This document shows positions 23,516-32,360 of a stretch of DNA of 54,439 bases, piece by piece. How positions within the stretch are numbered: position 1 is the stretch's first letter; each line of letters starts with the position of its first letter. The notes below the pieces were generated by a model, which saw only the letters and a list, made by a program, of their open reading frames with translations, had not been told where the DNA came from and did no database searches. The translations under genes were made by a program, and so were the position numbers. This stretch comes from Flavobacteriaceae bacterium (GTDB taxonomy: Bacteria; Bacteroidota; Bacteroidia; Flavobacteriales; Flavobacteriaceae), in NCBI GenBank assembly GCA_018608625.1, contig JABAZC010000026.1, positions 1 through 54,439 on the forward strand, read 5' to 3'.

Positions 23516-24796
23516 TTAGTTTATAAGGATCTTAGATAATTCAAGAGTTAAGCTCTTACGACTATAGTAACCAAGACCTTTTGAGTCAACATTTAAGTCA
23601 TTCATTTTGTAGGCTTCAAAGTGATTCGAAATACCAAGACGAAGCAACTCAGCATCTTTATACCTAAAATAAGTACCAGCACAGGATTTTGATAAAATGT
23701 CTTCTATGTCTGATACATCCGGGCCAATAGAAATTATAGGACGCTTAGACGCCATGTATTCAAATAGTTTGCCAGGAATTATATACTGGGTCTCTATAGA
23801 ATCTTCTTCAATAAGCAATAACAACTGAGTCTTGTTTTGATAGGTTAAAGCTTCACTGTGAGAAACATATCCACTACAATTTGTGTGCGCCTCAAGACCA
23901 TAGGACTTAATAGACTGTAAAACATCTTGACTTACATACCCAATTAAATTTAAACGAAATACTTTAGAGAATTCTTTAGATGTTTGCACTAAATCAGAAA
24001 GAACTTTCCACAAGACTTGAGGATTTCTTCCTTCATACAAGGAGCCAACATGCGACAAAGTAAACATTGAATCCAGCGTACACGAATGGTTAATTTCAAA
24101 GTCGTAACCATTTGTAATAACTGTTATTTGAGTTGTGGTACGTTTTGAGAAAAGCACTTTCGTTTGTGGGCTTGTTACAATAATTTCGTCTGAATCCCTA
24201 AGAACTGAGGACTCTAGCTGATCGTGTTTTCTTTTAGAAAGCGCAGTTAGTTTAAGCTTTTTATGATAACCTATCTGAGTCCAAGGGTCTCTAAAATCTG
24301 CAATCCACTGCAGCGAGAATAATTGCTTTAACTTTAATCCAATTAAGTGCAGACTATGTGGAGGTCCTGTAGTAATAATTGTATCAATTTTATGAGTTTT
24401 AATATAATCAGATAAAAAAGACACGGAAGGTTTTACCCAAGAAACTCTAGCATCAGGAATGAAAAAATTTCCACGAACAAACAAAAGTAGTTTTTCTGTA
24501 ATTGTTTGTTTTTTCTGCCCAGTTATTATCCCTTTAGACAGGTCACTTGTTTTAGACCTCGAGAGTAATTGAGCCAATTTATAAGGCTCATTTATTGGGG
24601 CTTGTATAACTTCTAATGCAGAACTCACTTCAGAAACCATGCTGGTATCCATAATTGGATAATTTGGATTTTCAGGACAGTAAACAATTGGCTCAATTCC
24701 AAACTCAGGTAAATACTTCACAAACTTTAGCCATCTTTGAACGCCAGGACCACCTGCAGGAGGCCAATAATATGTGATAATCAGAACCTTTTTCAT
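23516..24796 (-). CDS. Family 4-type glycosyltransferase
   Basis: 426 residues with GT-B organisation. The N-terminus KVLIITYYWPPAGGPGVQRWLKFVKYLPEFG is the typical acceptor-domain start of GT4 enzymes; the C-terminal half has VGSLYEGRNP and the GKLFEYMASKRPII segment that binds the nucleotide sugar. No membrane helix. It overlaps the upstream YfhO gene by 4 bases, so the two are coupled; YfhO-like proteins are membrane partners in cell-surface glycosylation, and together they suggest glycan or glycolipid assembly. Donor and acceptor are unknown. Confidence 0.9.
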   Translation of the reverse strand: MKKVLIITYYWPPAGGPGVQRWLKFVKYLPEFGIEPIVYCPENPNYPIMDTSMVSEVSSALEVIQAPINEPYKLAQLLSRSKTSDLSKGIITGQKKQTITEKLLLFVRGNFFIPDARVSWVKPSVSFLSDYIKTHKIDTIITTGPPHSLHLIGLKLKQLFSLQWIADFRDPWTQIGYHKKLKLTALSKRKHDQLESSVLRDSDEIIVTSPQTKVLFSKRTTTQITVITNGYDFEINHSCTLDSMFTLSHVGSLYEGRNPQVLWKVLSDLVQTSKEFSKVFRLNLIGYVSQDVLQSIKSYGLEAHTNCSGYVSHSEALTYQNKTQLLLLIEEDSIETQYIIPGKLFEYMASKRPIISIGPDVSDIEDILSKSCAGTYFRYKDAELLRLGISNHFEAYKMNDLNVDSKGLGYYSRKSLTLELSKILIN

Positions 24797-27201
24797 AATC
24801 GTGTTTTATAAATTAAAACAACTTGTCCAAGAATTAAAAAGAGTAGTGAAATAGAGCTTATTAAAGCAATACTTGAACCTTTTTTTACAACTATCGGACT
24901 GAACTCAAATACGATTTCGTGTGTTCCCTTCGGAATTTCTAAACCCCTCAAGACATAATTAACATTTATATGTTCGACAGCCTCGCCGTCAATAGTTGCG
25001 TTCCATCCATCCTTATAATAAATTTCAGAAAATACGGCAAAGCCATCGGCTGTGTTGTTGGACTCATAAACTAGTTTATTAAGCTTATAATCTACTAATT
25101 TAATAGCAGCTGTTGAATCATTGCTATAACGTTTAGAGTCAAATTTAGACGCCCTTGATATCGCTGTTAATTTTGACTTTAACTTTGCTAAGGCCATGAT
25201 CTCTTCATCTGCATTCTGAACAGCCTTAACAGAGTCTACAAACCAAGCGTTTCCATTAATTTCTTCATTTTCAAAATAACGCAACACATCTTCATTATCC
25301 TTATATATAATATATTTAGTGTTTAGCATGTTAAGAACCTCAAAATTATTCTTGTCAATGTGAAATTCTTGCAACTCTTTGAATCGTCTTAATTTAGCCG
25401 CATGGTAGCCACCTATCGCATTATGAAAATAAGATGTTTGGGTAGAGTTATCAGACCGATCTAAAACTCTGTAAATCGTAGTGTCCTTTAATATTTTTTG
25501 ATTGATTGAACTTGACTGATAAGGTATATCTACTTGTATGGCTGTAACAAAATTATCACTATTTACATAACGGCGATCCACAGTTACTAAATCTAAAACA
25601 AGGGCCAACACTAGAAAAGTAATTGTTATGTTTTGAGATATTTTCTGCTTTAAATAAGCAAAAATTAGAGCGCCAGCTGCCAGTGTAAAAAGTAAAGTTC
25701 TTAGCGTGTCATCTGAGAAAATAGCACTACGATCCAATCTTATAGCTTCTACAAAAGAAGCGCCATAATAGTCCAAAAACTGCCCGTCGGTTGCCCCTAC
25801 AAAATCAAAAAACGAATTTTTAAATACGAGAAATACTACCGCGATTCCAACTAAAATAGCGGAAGCCTTTTTAAGAGCATCCAACTTAGTTTTAGAAGAT
25901 ACCTCTTTATTAAATACTTGTGAAAGTCCTAAAGTGGCTAGTAAAGGGATACATAATTCTAAGATAACCTGAATAGAGCTAACAGCTCTAAACTTGTTAT
26001 ATAAAGGCACATAGTCAATGAATAAATCCGTTAAAAATGATAGGTTTTTACCATAAGACAACAGTAATGACAACAAGATACCAATTAATAACCACCATTT
26101 AAAACGACCATGATATAAGAATAAGGCCAATACAAAAAGAAAGATAACAACAGCGCCTATATAGGCCGGTGCTTCTACAATAGGTTGATCACCCCAGTAC
26201 ATAGGGGCTTGTTTAGATTCCTTAAGTGATTGTAAAGGGGTGGCTCCGAGCGCTCTATAAGCCTTATAAGTTTCAGAATCTTTCCCAAGATTCTCACGAT
26301 TTCCACCTCCCATAAAACGAGGGATAAAAAGGTTGAAAGTTTCTAATATTCCATAACTAAATTGAGTAATATAAGCCTTGTCTAATCCAGAACTTTGGTC
26401 TCTAACACTGCCATCAAAATTAATTGTTAACTCACTTTTACTGCGTGTACTTTCTTTGGCATAAGAACTTGTGGCTAACAAGTTGGTTGCGTTCATCCCA
26501 AGGGCTAAAAAAGCCGCTAAGCTAAGAACAGCTAAGGCCTTAAAAAAAGCAGATACTTCCTTTGATTTGATAGATTGAACTAAATACGATATCCCTAATA
26601 TTAAAATTAAAATCAAAAGGTAATAGGTCATTTGTGGGTGATTGGTCACAAGCTCGAGTCCAGACGAAATAGCTGTTACAGAAAAACCTATAGCATATCG
26701 TTTTTGAAAGGTCAAGATAATGCCTGATAAAACTAAGGGCATATATGCAATGGCATGTGCCTTAGCATTGTGGCCAACTCCAAGGATAATAATTAAGTAA
26801 GTGGAAAAACCAAAGGCTAAAGCTCCAAAAGCAGCCATTCGATAATCAATTTTTAAGACCAGGAGCAATATATAAAAACCAATGAGATACAAAAAAAGAT
26901 AATCTGCAGGACGTGGTAAAAAACGAAGCGCTAAATCTAGTTTTTTTATATAATTATGTGGGTATTTAGCCCCTAATTGATAAGTAGGCATGCCTCCAAA
27001 AGCACTATTAGTCCAATAAGATTCAGAACTATTAGCTTCACGGAAATCCGTGTGTTGCTTAGCCATTCCGGTATACTGCACAATATCACTTTGGTAAATT
27101 TTATGACCTTTTAAAACAGGGCTGAAATACAATAAAGACACAAATACAAACCCTAAAATAACTAAAATATGTGTTCCGAATTTTTTTAGGTTAGCGCTCA
27201 T
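24793..27201 (-). CDS. YfhO family polytopic membrane protein
   Basis: 802 residues with a dozen or so hydrophobic helices in the first two thirds, a periplasmic beta-rich part (about 570-770) and a last helix at 775-797. The family marker is the first loop DIVQYTGMAKQHTDFREA, plus SYWTNSAFGGMPTYQ and the C-terminal FSEIYYKDGWNATIDGE, all characteristic of YfhO, a GT-C-like protein connected with glycosylation of wall or surface polymers in Firmicutes. It overlaps the downstream glycosyltransferase by 4 bases and follows the DUF4834 gene by 12 bases, forming a three-gene operon. Confidence 0.92.
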   Translation of the reverse strand: MSANLKKFGTHILVILGFVFVSLLYFSPVLKGHKIYQSDIVQYTGMAKQHTDFREANSSESYWTNSAFGGMPTYQLGAKYPHNYIKKLDLALRFLPRPADYLFLYLIGFYILLLVLKIDYRMAAFGALAFGFSTYLIIILGVGHNAKAHAIAYMPLVLSGIILTFQKRYAIGFSVTAISSGLELVTNHPQMTYYLLILILILGISYLVQSIKSKEVSAFFKALAVLSLAAFLALGMNATNLLATSSYAKESTRSKSELTINFDGSVRDQSSGLDKAYITQFSYGILETFNLFIPRFMGGGNRENLGKDSETYKAYRALGATPLQSLKESKQAPMYWGDQPIVEAPAYIGAVVIFLFVLALFLYHGRFKWWLLIGILLSLLLSYGKNLSFLTDLFIDYVPLYNKFRAVSSIQVILELCIPLLATLGLSQVFNKEVSSKTKLDALKKASAILVGIAVVFLVFKNSFFDFVGATDGQFLDYYGASFVEAIRLDRSAIFSDDTLRTLLFTLAAGALIFAYLKQKISQNITITFLVLALVLDLVTVDRRYVNSDNFVTAIQVDIPYQSSSINQKILKDTTIYRVLDRSDNSTQTSYFHNAIGGYHAAKLRRFKELQEFHIDKNNFEVLNMLNTKYIIYKDNEDVLRYFENEEINGNAWFVDSVKAVQNADEEIMALAKLKSKLTAISRASKFDSKRYSNDSTAAIKLVDYKLNKLVYESNNTADGFAVFSEIYYKDGWNATIDGEAVEHINVNYVLRGLEIPKGTHEIVFEFSPIVVKKGSSIALISSISLLFLILGQVVLIYKTRL

Positions 27202-27213
27202 TATTTATTTTAT

Positions 27214-27480
27214 TTATTCAACATCTTCATAATCAACGTATTCACCAACATCATGCTTTGAAGGTTTTGAATTGGGAATTTTGTCAATACTAATTTCACC
27301 TTCTTTTTGAGTTGGTTTTTGTGAGGCAGATTGGTTTCTAAAATGGGCTTCCGCTTTTTTTGCTACCGATCGCACAATGTAAGGAGCAAGCAAGCGCATT
27401 ACATACTTAAAGATTGTGTAGACTAAAATAAAAATTAGAATCGTTCTTAAAAATCCAATAAAAGACGCATTTTGTAACAT
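27214..27480 (-). CDS. DUF4834 family small membrane protein
   Basis: 88 residues. One membrane helix (about 9-32, FLRTILIFILVYTIFKYVMRLL) is followed by a basic segment and an acidic C-terminal tail ending EYVDYEDVE, the standard layout of DUF4834, a family restricted to Bacteroidota. Function unknown. First gene of the DUF4834-YfhO-glycosyltransferase operon, which is a recurring flavobacterial order. Confidence 0.9.
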   Translation of the reverse strand: MLQNASFIGFLRTILIFILVYTIFKYVMRLLAPYIVRSVAKKAEAHFRNQSASQKPTQKEGEISIDKIPNSKPSKHDVGEYVDYEDVE

Positions 27481-27618
27481 CGATAAATTATTTATTCAAA
27501 AATACAATTCTTATTTTTATTAGTTAAATAAATATATAAAATGATTTCTGTAAGCTAAAAAGATAAATCCATTTTAATAATTTATTATGTAGTAATTATA
27601 AATATAAAAAAAAATATG

Positions 27619-27626
27619 TAGGTTTG
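27619..27626 (+). promoter_or_regulatory. Bacteroidota -7 promoter element for outer-membrane protein gene
   Basis: TAGGTTTG matches TAnnTTTG, 15 bases before the ATG at 27642. It overlaps an in-frame TTG at 27624, which therefore is unlikely to be the start codon. Confidence 0.55.
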
Positions 27627-27641
27627 GTAAAAGCATTTAAA

Positions 27642-28520
27642 ATGAAAAATACACCTGAAATCATACTTACACTAATCTTCTGTTGTCAATTTACAACAAC
27701 ACAAGCTCAATATACAGATGTTATAAACTCAAATAGACCGGGTGCGTCCCAAAGTGCTTTCTCAGTTGGAACAAAAGTTTTACAGTTTGAATTAGGCCCC
27801 TATTTAGTGGAAGAAAAAAGAAATGTATATCCAAATTATGAAGTAACAGGCTATGGAGTTGACTTCAGCGTTCATTATGGAATATGGAAAGAAGCTTTAG
27901 AGCTCAATATACAAGGGACATATCAAAATGATACGAAATCATATAACTCAAATTCGGCGTTAGAAAATAAGCGTTCAAATTTTAAAAACTTTAATATTGG
28001 AGCTAAATACTTAGTTTATGATCCAAATAAAAACAAAGATGACAAGCCTAATATTTATAGTTACCATGCCAATAGAGGATTTAAATGGGCTAGTTTAATT
28101 CCAGCCGTTTCAATTGCCACTGGAGTAAATTTTGACTCTAAAAATAATCCCTACACAGCAGTTAAAGTAGAAGGCTTAAGTTTTAGAGGTACTTTGATTA
28201 CACAAAATAATTTTGCTGGTGGTTGGGTATTAGTGACTAACTTAACGTTAGATCGAATTGGAAGTGATCAGAGAGATTTAAACTACATTCTTTCCCTGAC
28301 CCATTCATTTAATTCGAAATGGGTCATGTTTGGAGAGACACAAGGAATTAAAAGCGATTATTATGCTGATAATTTATTTCGTTTTGGTGCAGGGTATTTA
28401 TTAAGTAAGAATTTACAGCTAGATACTGCACTAACTTTAAACACAAAAGATACGCCTTCAGTAATAAACCTAAGCTTTGGTGCTTCATATAGAATCGACA
28501 GACACGATACTTCTAATTAA
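27642..28520 (+). CDS. Outer-membrane beta-barrel transporter-like protein (phenol-degradation meta-pathway type)
   Basis: 292 residues from the ATG at 27642. A signal peptide ends near TTTQAQ, and the mature part begins with INSNRPGASQSAFSVGTKVLQFELG, the characteristic opening of the family once named after the meta-pathway of phenol degradation. Alternating hydrophobic residues continue to the end (LSFGASYRID), as expected for a barrel of 10-14 strands. These proteins are outer-membrane channels of unproven specificity. It precedes the GNAT-like gene on the same strand by 49 bases and may be co-transcribed. Confidence 0.82.
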   Translation: MKNTPEIILTLIFCCQFTTTQAQYTDVINSNRPGASQSAFSVGTKVLQFELGPYLVEEKRNVYPNYEVTGYGVDFSVHYGIWKEALELNIQGTYQNDTKSYNSNSALENKRSNFKNFNIGAKYLVYDPNKNKDDKPNIYSYHANRGFKWASLIPAVSIATGVNFDSKNNPYTAVKVEGLSFRGTLITQNNFAGGWVLVTNLTLDRIGSDQRDLNYILSLTHSFNSKWVMFGETQGIKSDYYADNLFRFGAGYLLSKNLQLDTALTLNTKDTPSVINLSFGASYRIDRHDTSN

Positions 28521-28569
28521 AATTTTTAGTAATTATAAACCAACGAATTTATATTATTAATAAGTCAAT

Positions 28570-29685
28570 ATGATAGTTATAAAAGAAGCAGTTTCTAAAA
28601 GAGATATTAAAACTTTTGTTAAGTTTCCCTTTTCTCTTTACAAGAATTCTAAATATTGGGTTCCTCCAATCATAAGTGAAGAAGTTAAAGTTTTTGATAA
28701 AAATACAAATCCTGTTCTTGAGAATGCAGATGCTAAACTATTTATTGCCTATAAAAACGGGATTGTAGTAGGTCGTATTGCAGCAATAATTAATTGGATA
28801 GAAGTCAATGACCAAGGACTTAGAAAGATGCGTTTTGGCTGGATGGATATGATTGACGACATTGAAATTACAAAGTTATTACTAGGGAAAGTAAAAGAGA
28901 TCGGGAAAGCAAATAACTTGGAATATATGGAAGGTCCCATCGGTTTTTCCAATCTTGATAAAGTGGGAGTACTTACCTATGGCTTTGAAGAGGTTGGCAC
29001 AATGATTACTTGGTATAATCCTGCCTATTATGTTGATCATTTTAATCAATTAGGTTTTAAAGTTGATAAAGAATACGTTGAGCATAAACTTAAAGTTAAA
29101 AATATTTTATTCGAAACTCACGAAAGACTTCAAGCAATTATTAAAAAACGTTATAAGTTAAAGGCTTTAACTTTTAACAGAACAAAAGACGTATTGATTT
29201 ATGCAGATAGGATGTTTGACTTATTTAACGATAGTTTTGCTAGCCTATCATCTTTTGTGAAAATAACAGATTTCCAAAAAGAGGATTTAAAAAATAAATT
29301 TTTATCTTTTATAAATCCTGAATACATAAAATTTGTTATAAATGAGTTTGACGAATTAGTGGCTTTTTCAGTGATCATGCCTTCATACTCAAATGCCCTA
29401 CAGAAAATAAACGGCAACTTATTTCCGTTTGGGATTTTCCATATTTTAAAAGCTAGGAAGTCTAAAGCAGTTGATTTATATTTAATTGGCGTTCATCCTA
29501 AATATCAAAAAAAAGGAGTTCATTCTATAATCTTTAATGAATTCCAGAAAACCTTTGAAAAAAACGAAATTTTAGAATGTCGATTTACTCCTGTGTTAGC
29601 TGATAATTTATCCATGAGAAATTTATGGACTGATTACAACCTGAATTTGTTAAAAAAACGATGTACATTTAGAAAAGAAATATAA
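28570..29685 (+). CDS. GNAT-superfamily acyltransferase-like protein, candidate N-acyltransferase
   Basis: 371 residues without signal peptide or membrane helix. The N-terminal part (FVKFPFSLYKNSKYWVPPIISEEVKVFDKNTNPVLENADAKLFIAYKNG...) and the segment VGRIAAIIN match a widespread family of long acyl-CoA N-acyltransferase-like proteins. A second GNAT-like half runs from about 200, with IGVHPKYQKKGVHSIIFNEF as the acetyl-CoA binding loop (an R/Q-x-x-G-x motif variant). The stop lies 5 bases from the stop of the convergent sulfonolipid gene capB. Bacterial ceramide synthase is also a GNAT-like protein, so N-acylation of capnine is a testable role; this is inference. Confidence 0.8.
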   Translation: MIVIKEAVSKRDIKTFVKFPFSLYKNSKYWVPPIISEEVKVFDKNTNPVLENADAKLFIAYKNGIVVGRIAAIINWIEVNDQGLRKMRFGWMDMIDDIEITKLLLGKVKEIGKANNLEYMEGPIGFSNLDKVGVLTYGFEEVGTMITWYNPAYYVDHFNQLGFKVDKEYVEHKLKVKNILFETHERLQAIIKKRYKLKALTFNRTKDVLIYADRMFDLFNDSFASLSSFVKITDFQKEDLKNKFLSFINPEYIKFVINEFDELVAFSVIMPSYSNALQKINGNLFPFGIFHILKARKSKAVDLYLIGVHPKYQKKGVHSIIFNEFQKTFEKNEILECRFTPVLADNLSMRNLWTDYNLNLLKKRCTFRKEI

Positions 29686-29690
29686 CAAGC

Positions 29691-30956
29691 TTATTCACTC
29701 ATTGCAGCAGCAACAGAAGCAGAAAGTCGTTTGTAAACTCCTTTTCCTAAGCGTTCTCTTATCACAGAAAATGCCTGAAGTGTTTCATCTACATCAACTA
29801 AAGTATGCATTGATGTCGGAATCAATCTCAACAAAATCAAACCTTTAGGAATTACAGGGTATACTACAATAGAGCAGAATACCCCATAGTTTTCACGTAA
29901 ATCTTTTACCAATGCCATCGCTTCAGGAATACTTCCTTTTAAATAAACAGGTGTTACACAGCTTTGTGTATTTCCTAAATCAAAACCTCGTTCCGTTAAT
30001 CCTGTTTGTAGCGCATTAACAATAGTCCAAAGCTTATTTTTTAACTCTGGCATTGTTCTCAACATATCTAATCGCTTTAAAGCACCCTTAACTAATTGCA
30101 TTTGCAACGATTTAGCAAACATTTGAGACCTTAAGTTGTACTTTAAATAATCTATAATTTCTTTATCTGCAGCTATAAAAGCTCCCGTACTTGCCATTGA
30201 CTTTGCAAAAGTGGCAAAATACACATCTATGCCATTTTGAACGCCTTGTTCCTCTCCTGCTCCAGCACCTGTTTTTCCAAGCGTTCCAAAACCATGAGCA
30301 TCATCTACTAAAAACCTAAAGTTAAACTTCTTTTTAAGAGCTACAATTTCTTTAAGTCTGCCTTGTTCGCCACGCATACCAAAAACACCTTCAGAAATCA
30401 CAAGAATTCCGCCACCAGTTTGTTCAGCCATTTTAGTGGCTCTTTTTAAATTTTTCTCTAAGCTTTCTATGTTATTGTGTTTATAGGTAAAACGCTTTCC
30501 CATATGCAAACGAACTCCGTCTATAATACAGGCATGGGCATCAACGTCATAAACGATTACATCGTCTTTTCCTACCAACGCATCTATTGTAGACATGATG
30601 CCTTGATAACCAAAGTTCAAAAGATAAGTAGATTCTTTACTTACAAAATCTGCTAATTCATCTTGTAATTGTTCGTGAAGAGAGGTGTGGCCAGACATCA
30701 TTCGAGCACCCATAGGATAAGCCGAACCGTATTCACTTGCTGCTTCAGCGTCTACTTTTCTAACTTCTGGATGATTCGCTAAGCCTAAGTAGTCATTTAT
30801 ACTCCAAGTGATCACATCCTTACCTTGAAACTTCATGCGATTTGAAATCTGGCCTTCTAATTTAGGAAATACAAAATAGCCTTCGGCTATACTAGCCCAT
30901 TTACCTAAAGGACCTTTATCTTTATATATTTTTGTAAATAAGTCACTAATAATCAT
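29691..30956 (-). CDS. capB: PLP-dependent alpha-oxoamine synthase, probable cysteate-C-fatty acyltransferase (CapB)
   Basis: 421 residues of the serine palmitoyltransferase/AONS family. Markers: H141 (stacks on PLP), VDDAHGFGTLG (D218/D219 and H221), and the Schiff-base Lys in FAKSMAS (K252). Family members condense an amino acid with acyl-CoA; possible substrates are serine (sphingolipid), cysteate (capnine sulfonolipid) or alanine (biotin). The adjacent gene encodes a cysteate-synthase-type PLP enzyme, which strongly favours the CapB assignment; there are no bio genes nearby. It would make 3-dehydrocapnine in the cytosol or at the inner membrane. The reductase of the next step is not in the window. 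Confidence 0.78.
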   Translation of the reverse strand: MIISDLFTKIYKDKGPLGKWASIAEGYFVFPKLEGQISNRMKFQGKDVITWSINDYLGLANHPEVRKVDAEAASEYGSAYPMGARMMSGHTSLHEQLQDELADFVSKESTYLLNFGYQGIMSTIDALVGKDDVIVYDVDAHACIIDGVRLHMGKRFTYKHNNIESLEKNLKRATKMAEQTGGGILVISEGVFGMRGEQGRLKEIVALKKKFNFRFLVDDAHGFGTLGKTGAGAGEEQGVQNGIDVYFATFAKSMASTGAFIAADKEIIDYLKYNLRSQMFAKSLQMQLVKGALKRLDMLRTMPELKNKLWTIVNALQTGLTERGFDLGNTQSCVTPVYLKGSIPEAMALVKDLRENYGVFCSIVVYPVIPKGLILLRLIPTSMHTLVDVDETLQAFSVIRERLGKGVYKRLSASVAAAMSE

Positions 30957-31072
30957 TGAAAAATAATTAGTTTAAAATCAATATTATGTAATAAAATTAT
31001 CAATTTATAATAATTTTATTAGTTTAAAAGTAATATAATTATTGAAAAACTGAATGTACGCTTTAAAAAAAT

Positions 31073-32113
31073 TTATTTTACAAAGTCTACAGGTTTAATA
31101 TTAATACTCAGGAGGTTATCAAAAAACCCTTGATCTTTCATCCATTGATCATCATATACTTTACTCATGTATCTAGATCCGTGATCTGGAAAAATTAAAA
31201 CGACAACATCATCTGACTTGAAAGACCTTATTTTATTAAGTTGTTTTACCGCTTGAATTACAGCTCCAGAAGTATAGCCAGCGAATAGGCCTTCAGTTCT
31301 TGATAATTCTCTTGCGCTGTGTGCACTTTCCTCATCGGTCACCTTAATAAATTCATTAATGACTTCAAAATCAGTTGCAGAGGGGATAAGGTTTTTACCA
31401 AGACCTTCTATTCGATATGGGTATATTTCATTAGCATCAAACGTTCTAGTTTCATGGTACTTTTTCAGCACAGACCCATAAGCATCTACTCCTATAACTT
31501 TAATAGATGGGTTTTGTTCTTTTAAATACCTTGCAGTTCCAGATATTGTACCTCCAGTTCCGCTACAGGCCACTAAATGAGTGATCTTGCCCTGGGTTTG
31601 ACTCCAGATTTCTGGCCCAGTTGTTTTGTAATGTGCATCGGCATTTAGGCTGTTAAAATATTGATTAATATAAATAGAACCCTCTATTTCCTTATGTAAT
31701 CGTTTCGCCACTTCGTAGTAGGATCGTGGATCGTCAGAACTTACATGAGCTGGACATACATATACTTTAGCCCCCATACTTTTTAGCATGTTTACTTTAT
31801 CGATTGACGATTTTGAGCTTACCGCTAAGATGCAATCATACCCTTTAATAATGCTAACCATTGCAATACTAAACCCTGTATTTCCAGAAGTAGTTTCAAT
31901 TATTGTATCGCCTGGTTTAAGAATACCTTTTTTTTCAGCTTCTTGAATAATATGAAGTGCAATTCTGTCCTTAGACGAGTGACCAGGATTAAAGTATTCT
32001 AATTTGGCAATAAATGTTCCAGTAAAATGCTGGGAAATAGTATTTAATTTAACAAGTGGAGTGTTACCCACAAGTTCTAAAACATTATCAAATATCATTT
32101 TATTTTCTTTCAA
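31073..32113 (-). CDS. capA: Cysteine-synthase-superfamily enzyme, probable cysteate synthase (CapA)
   Basis: 346 residues if read from 32113; the Met six codons in (32098) gives the more usual [19 protein letters not shown] start. PLP site: K48 in GHSSKDR, the phosphate-binding TTSGNTG loop and [10 protein letters not shown]. Within this superfamily CapA of gliding bacteroidetes is closest to cystathionine beta-synthase and makes L-cysteate from O-phosphoserine and sulfite. There is no C-terminal CBS regulatory pair. Its place 116 bases upstream of the CapB-like acyltransferase on the same strand is the main reason for the specific call; an ordinary cysteine synthase or cystathionine beta-synthase is the alternative. 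Confidence 0.72.
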   Translation of the reverse strand: MKENKMIFDNVLELVGNTPLVKLNTISQHFTGTFIAKLEYFNPGHSSKDRIALHIIQEAEKKGILKPGDTIIETTSGNTGFSIAMVSIIKGYDCILAVSSKSSIDKVNMLKSMGAKVYVCPAHVSSDDPRSYYEVAKRLHKEIEGSIYINQYFNSLNADAHYKTTGPEIWSQTQGKITHLVACSGTGGTISGTARYLKEQNPSIKVIGVDAYGSVLKKYHETRTFDANEIYPYRIEGLGKNLIPSATDFEVINEFIKVTDEESAHSARELSRTEGLFAGYTSGAVIQAVKQLNKIRSFKSDDVVVLIFPDHGSRYMSKVYDDQWMKDQGFFDNLLSINIKPVDFVK

Positions 32114-32206
32114 AAATTAAGTAATAAATTCAATCAAGATTGTGTGATTTTTAATAACTATAATTAAAAAATAATGAATTTAATATAATTAATTTTACAC
32201 ATACAG

Positions 32207-32214
32207 CAAATATA
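32207..32214 (-). promoter_or_regulatory. Bacteroidota -7 promoter element upstream of capA
   Basis: TATATTTG on the minus strand, 93 bases from the first possible start of capA, which would leave an untranslated leader of about 85 bases. No TTG at the expected spacing; a short AATTCA/TGAATT inverted repeat lies just upstream. Confidence 0.4.
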
Positions 32215-32360
32215 CTCACAATTCATAGTGAATTATATTTAATTTGAGGAAATGTGTATAAAACTTGAAGCAAGTTGCCTTATTTATATGATATTCAAAA
32301 TTAATTTAATTAATATTGACTAGTATTGAGTATAATCTAATTCACAAAAAATAAATAAAT

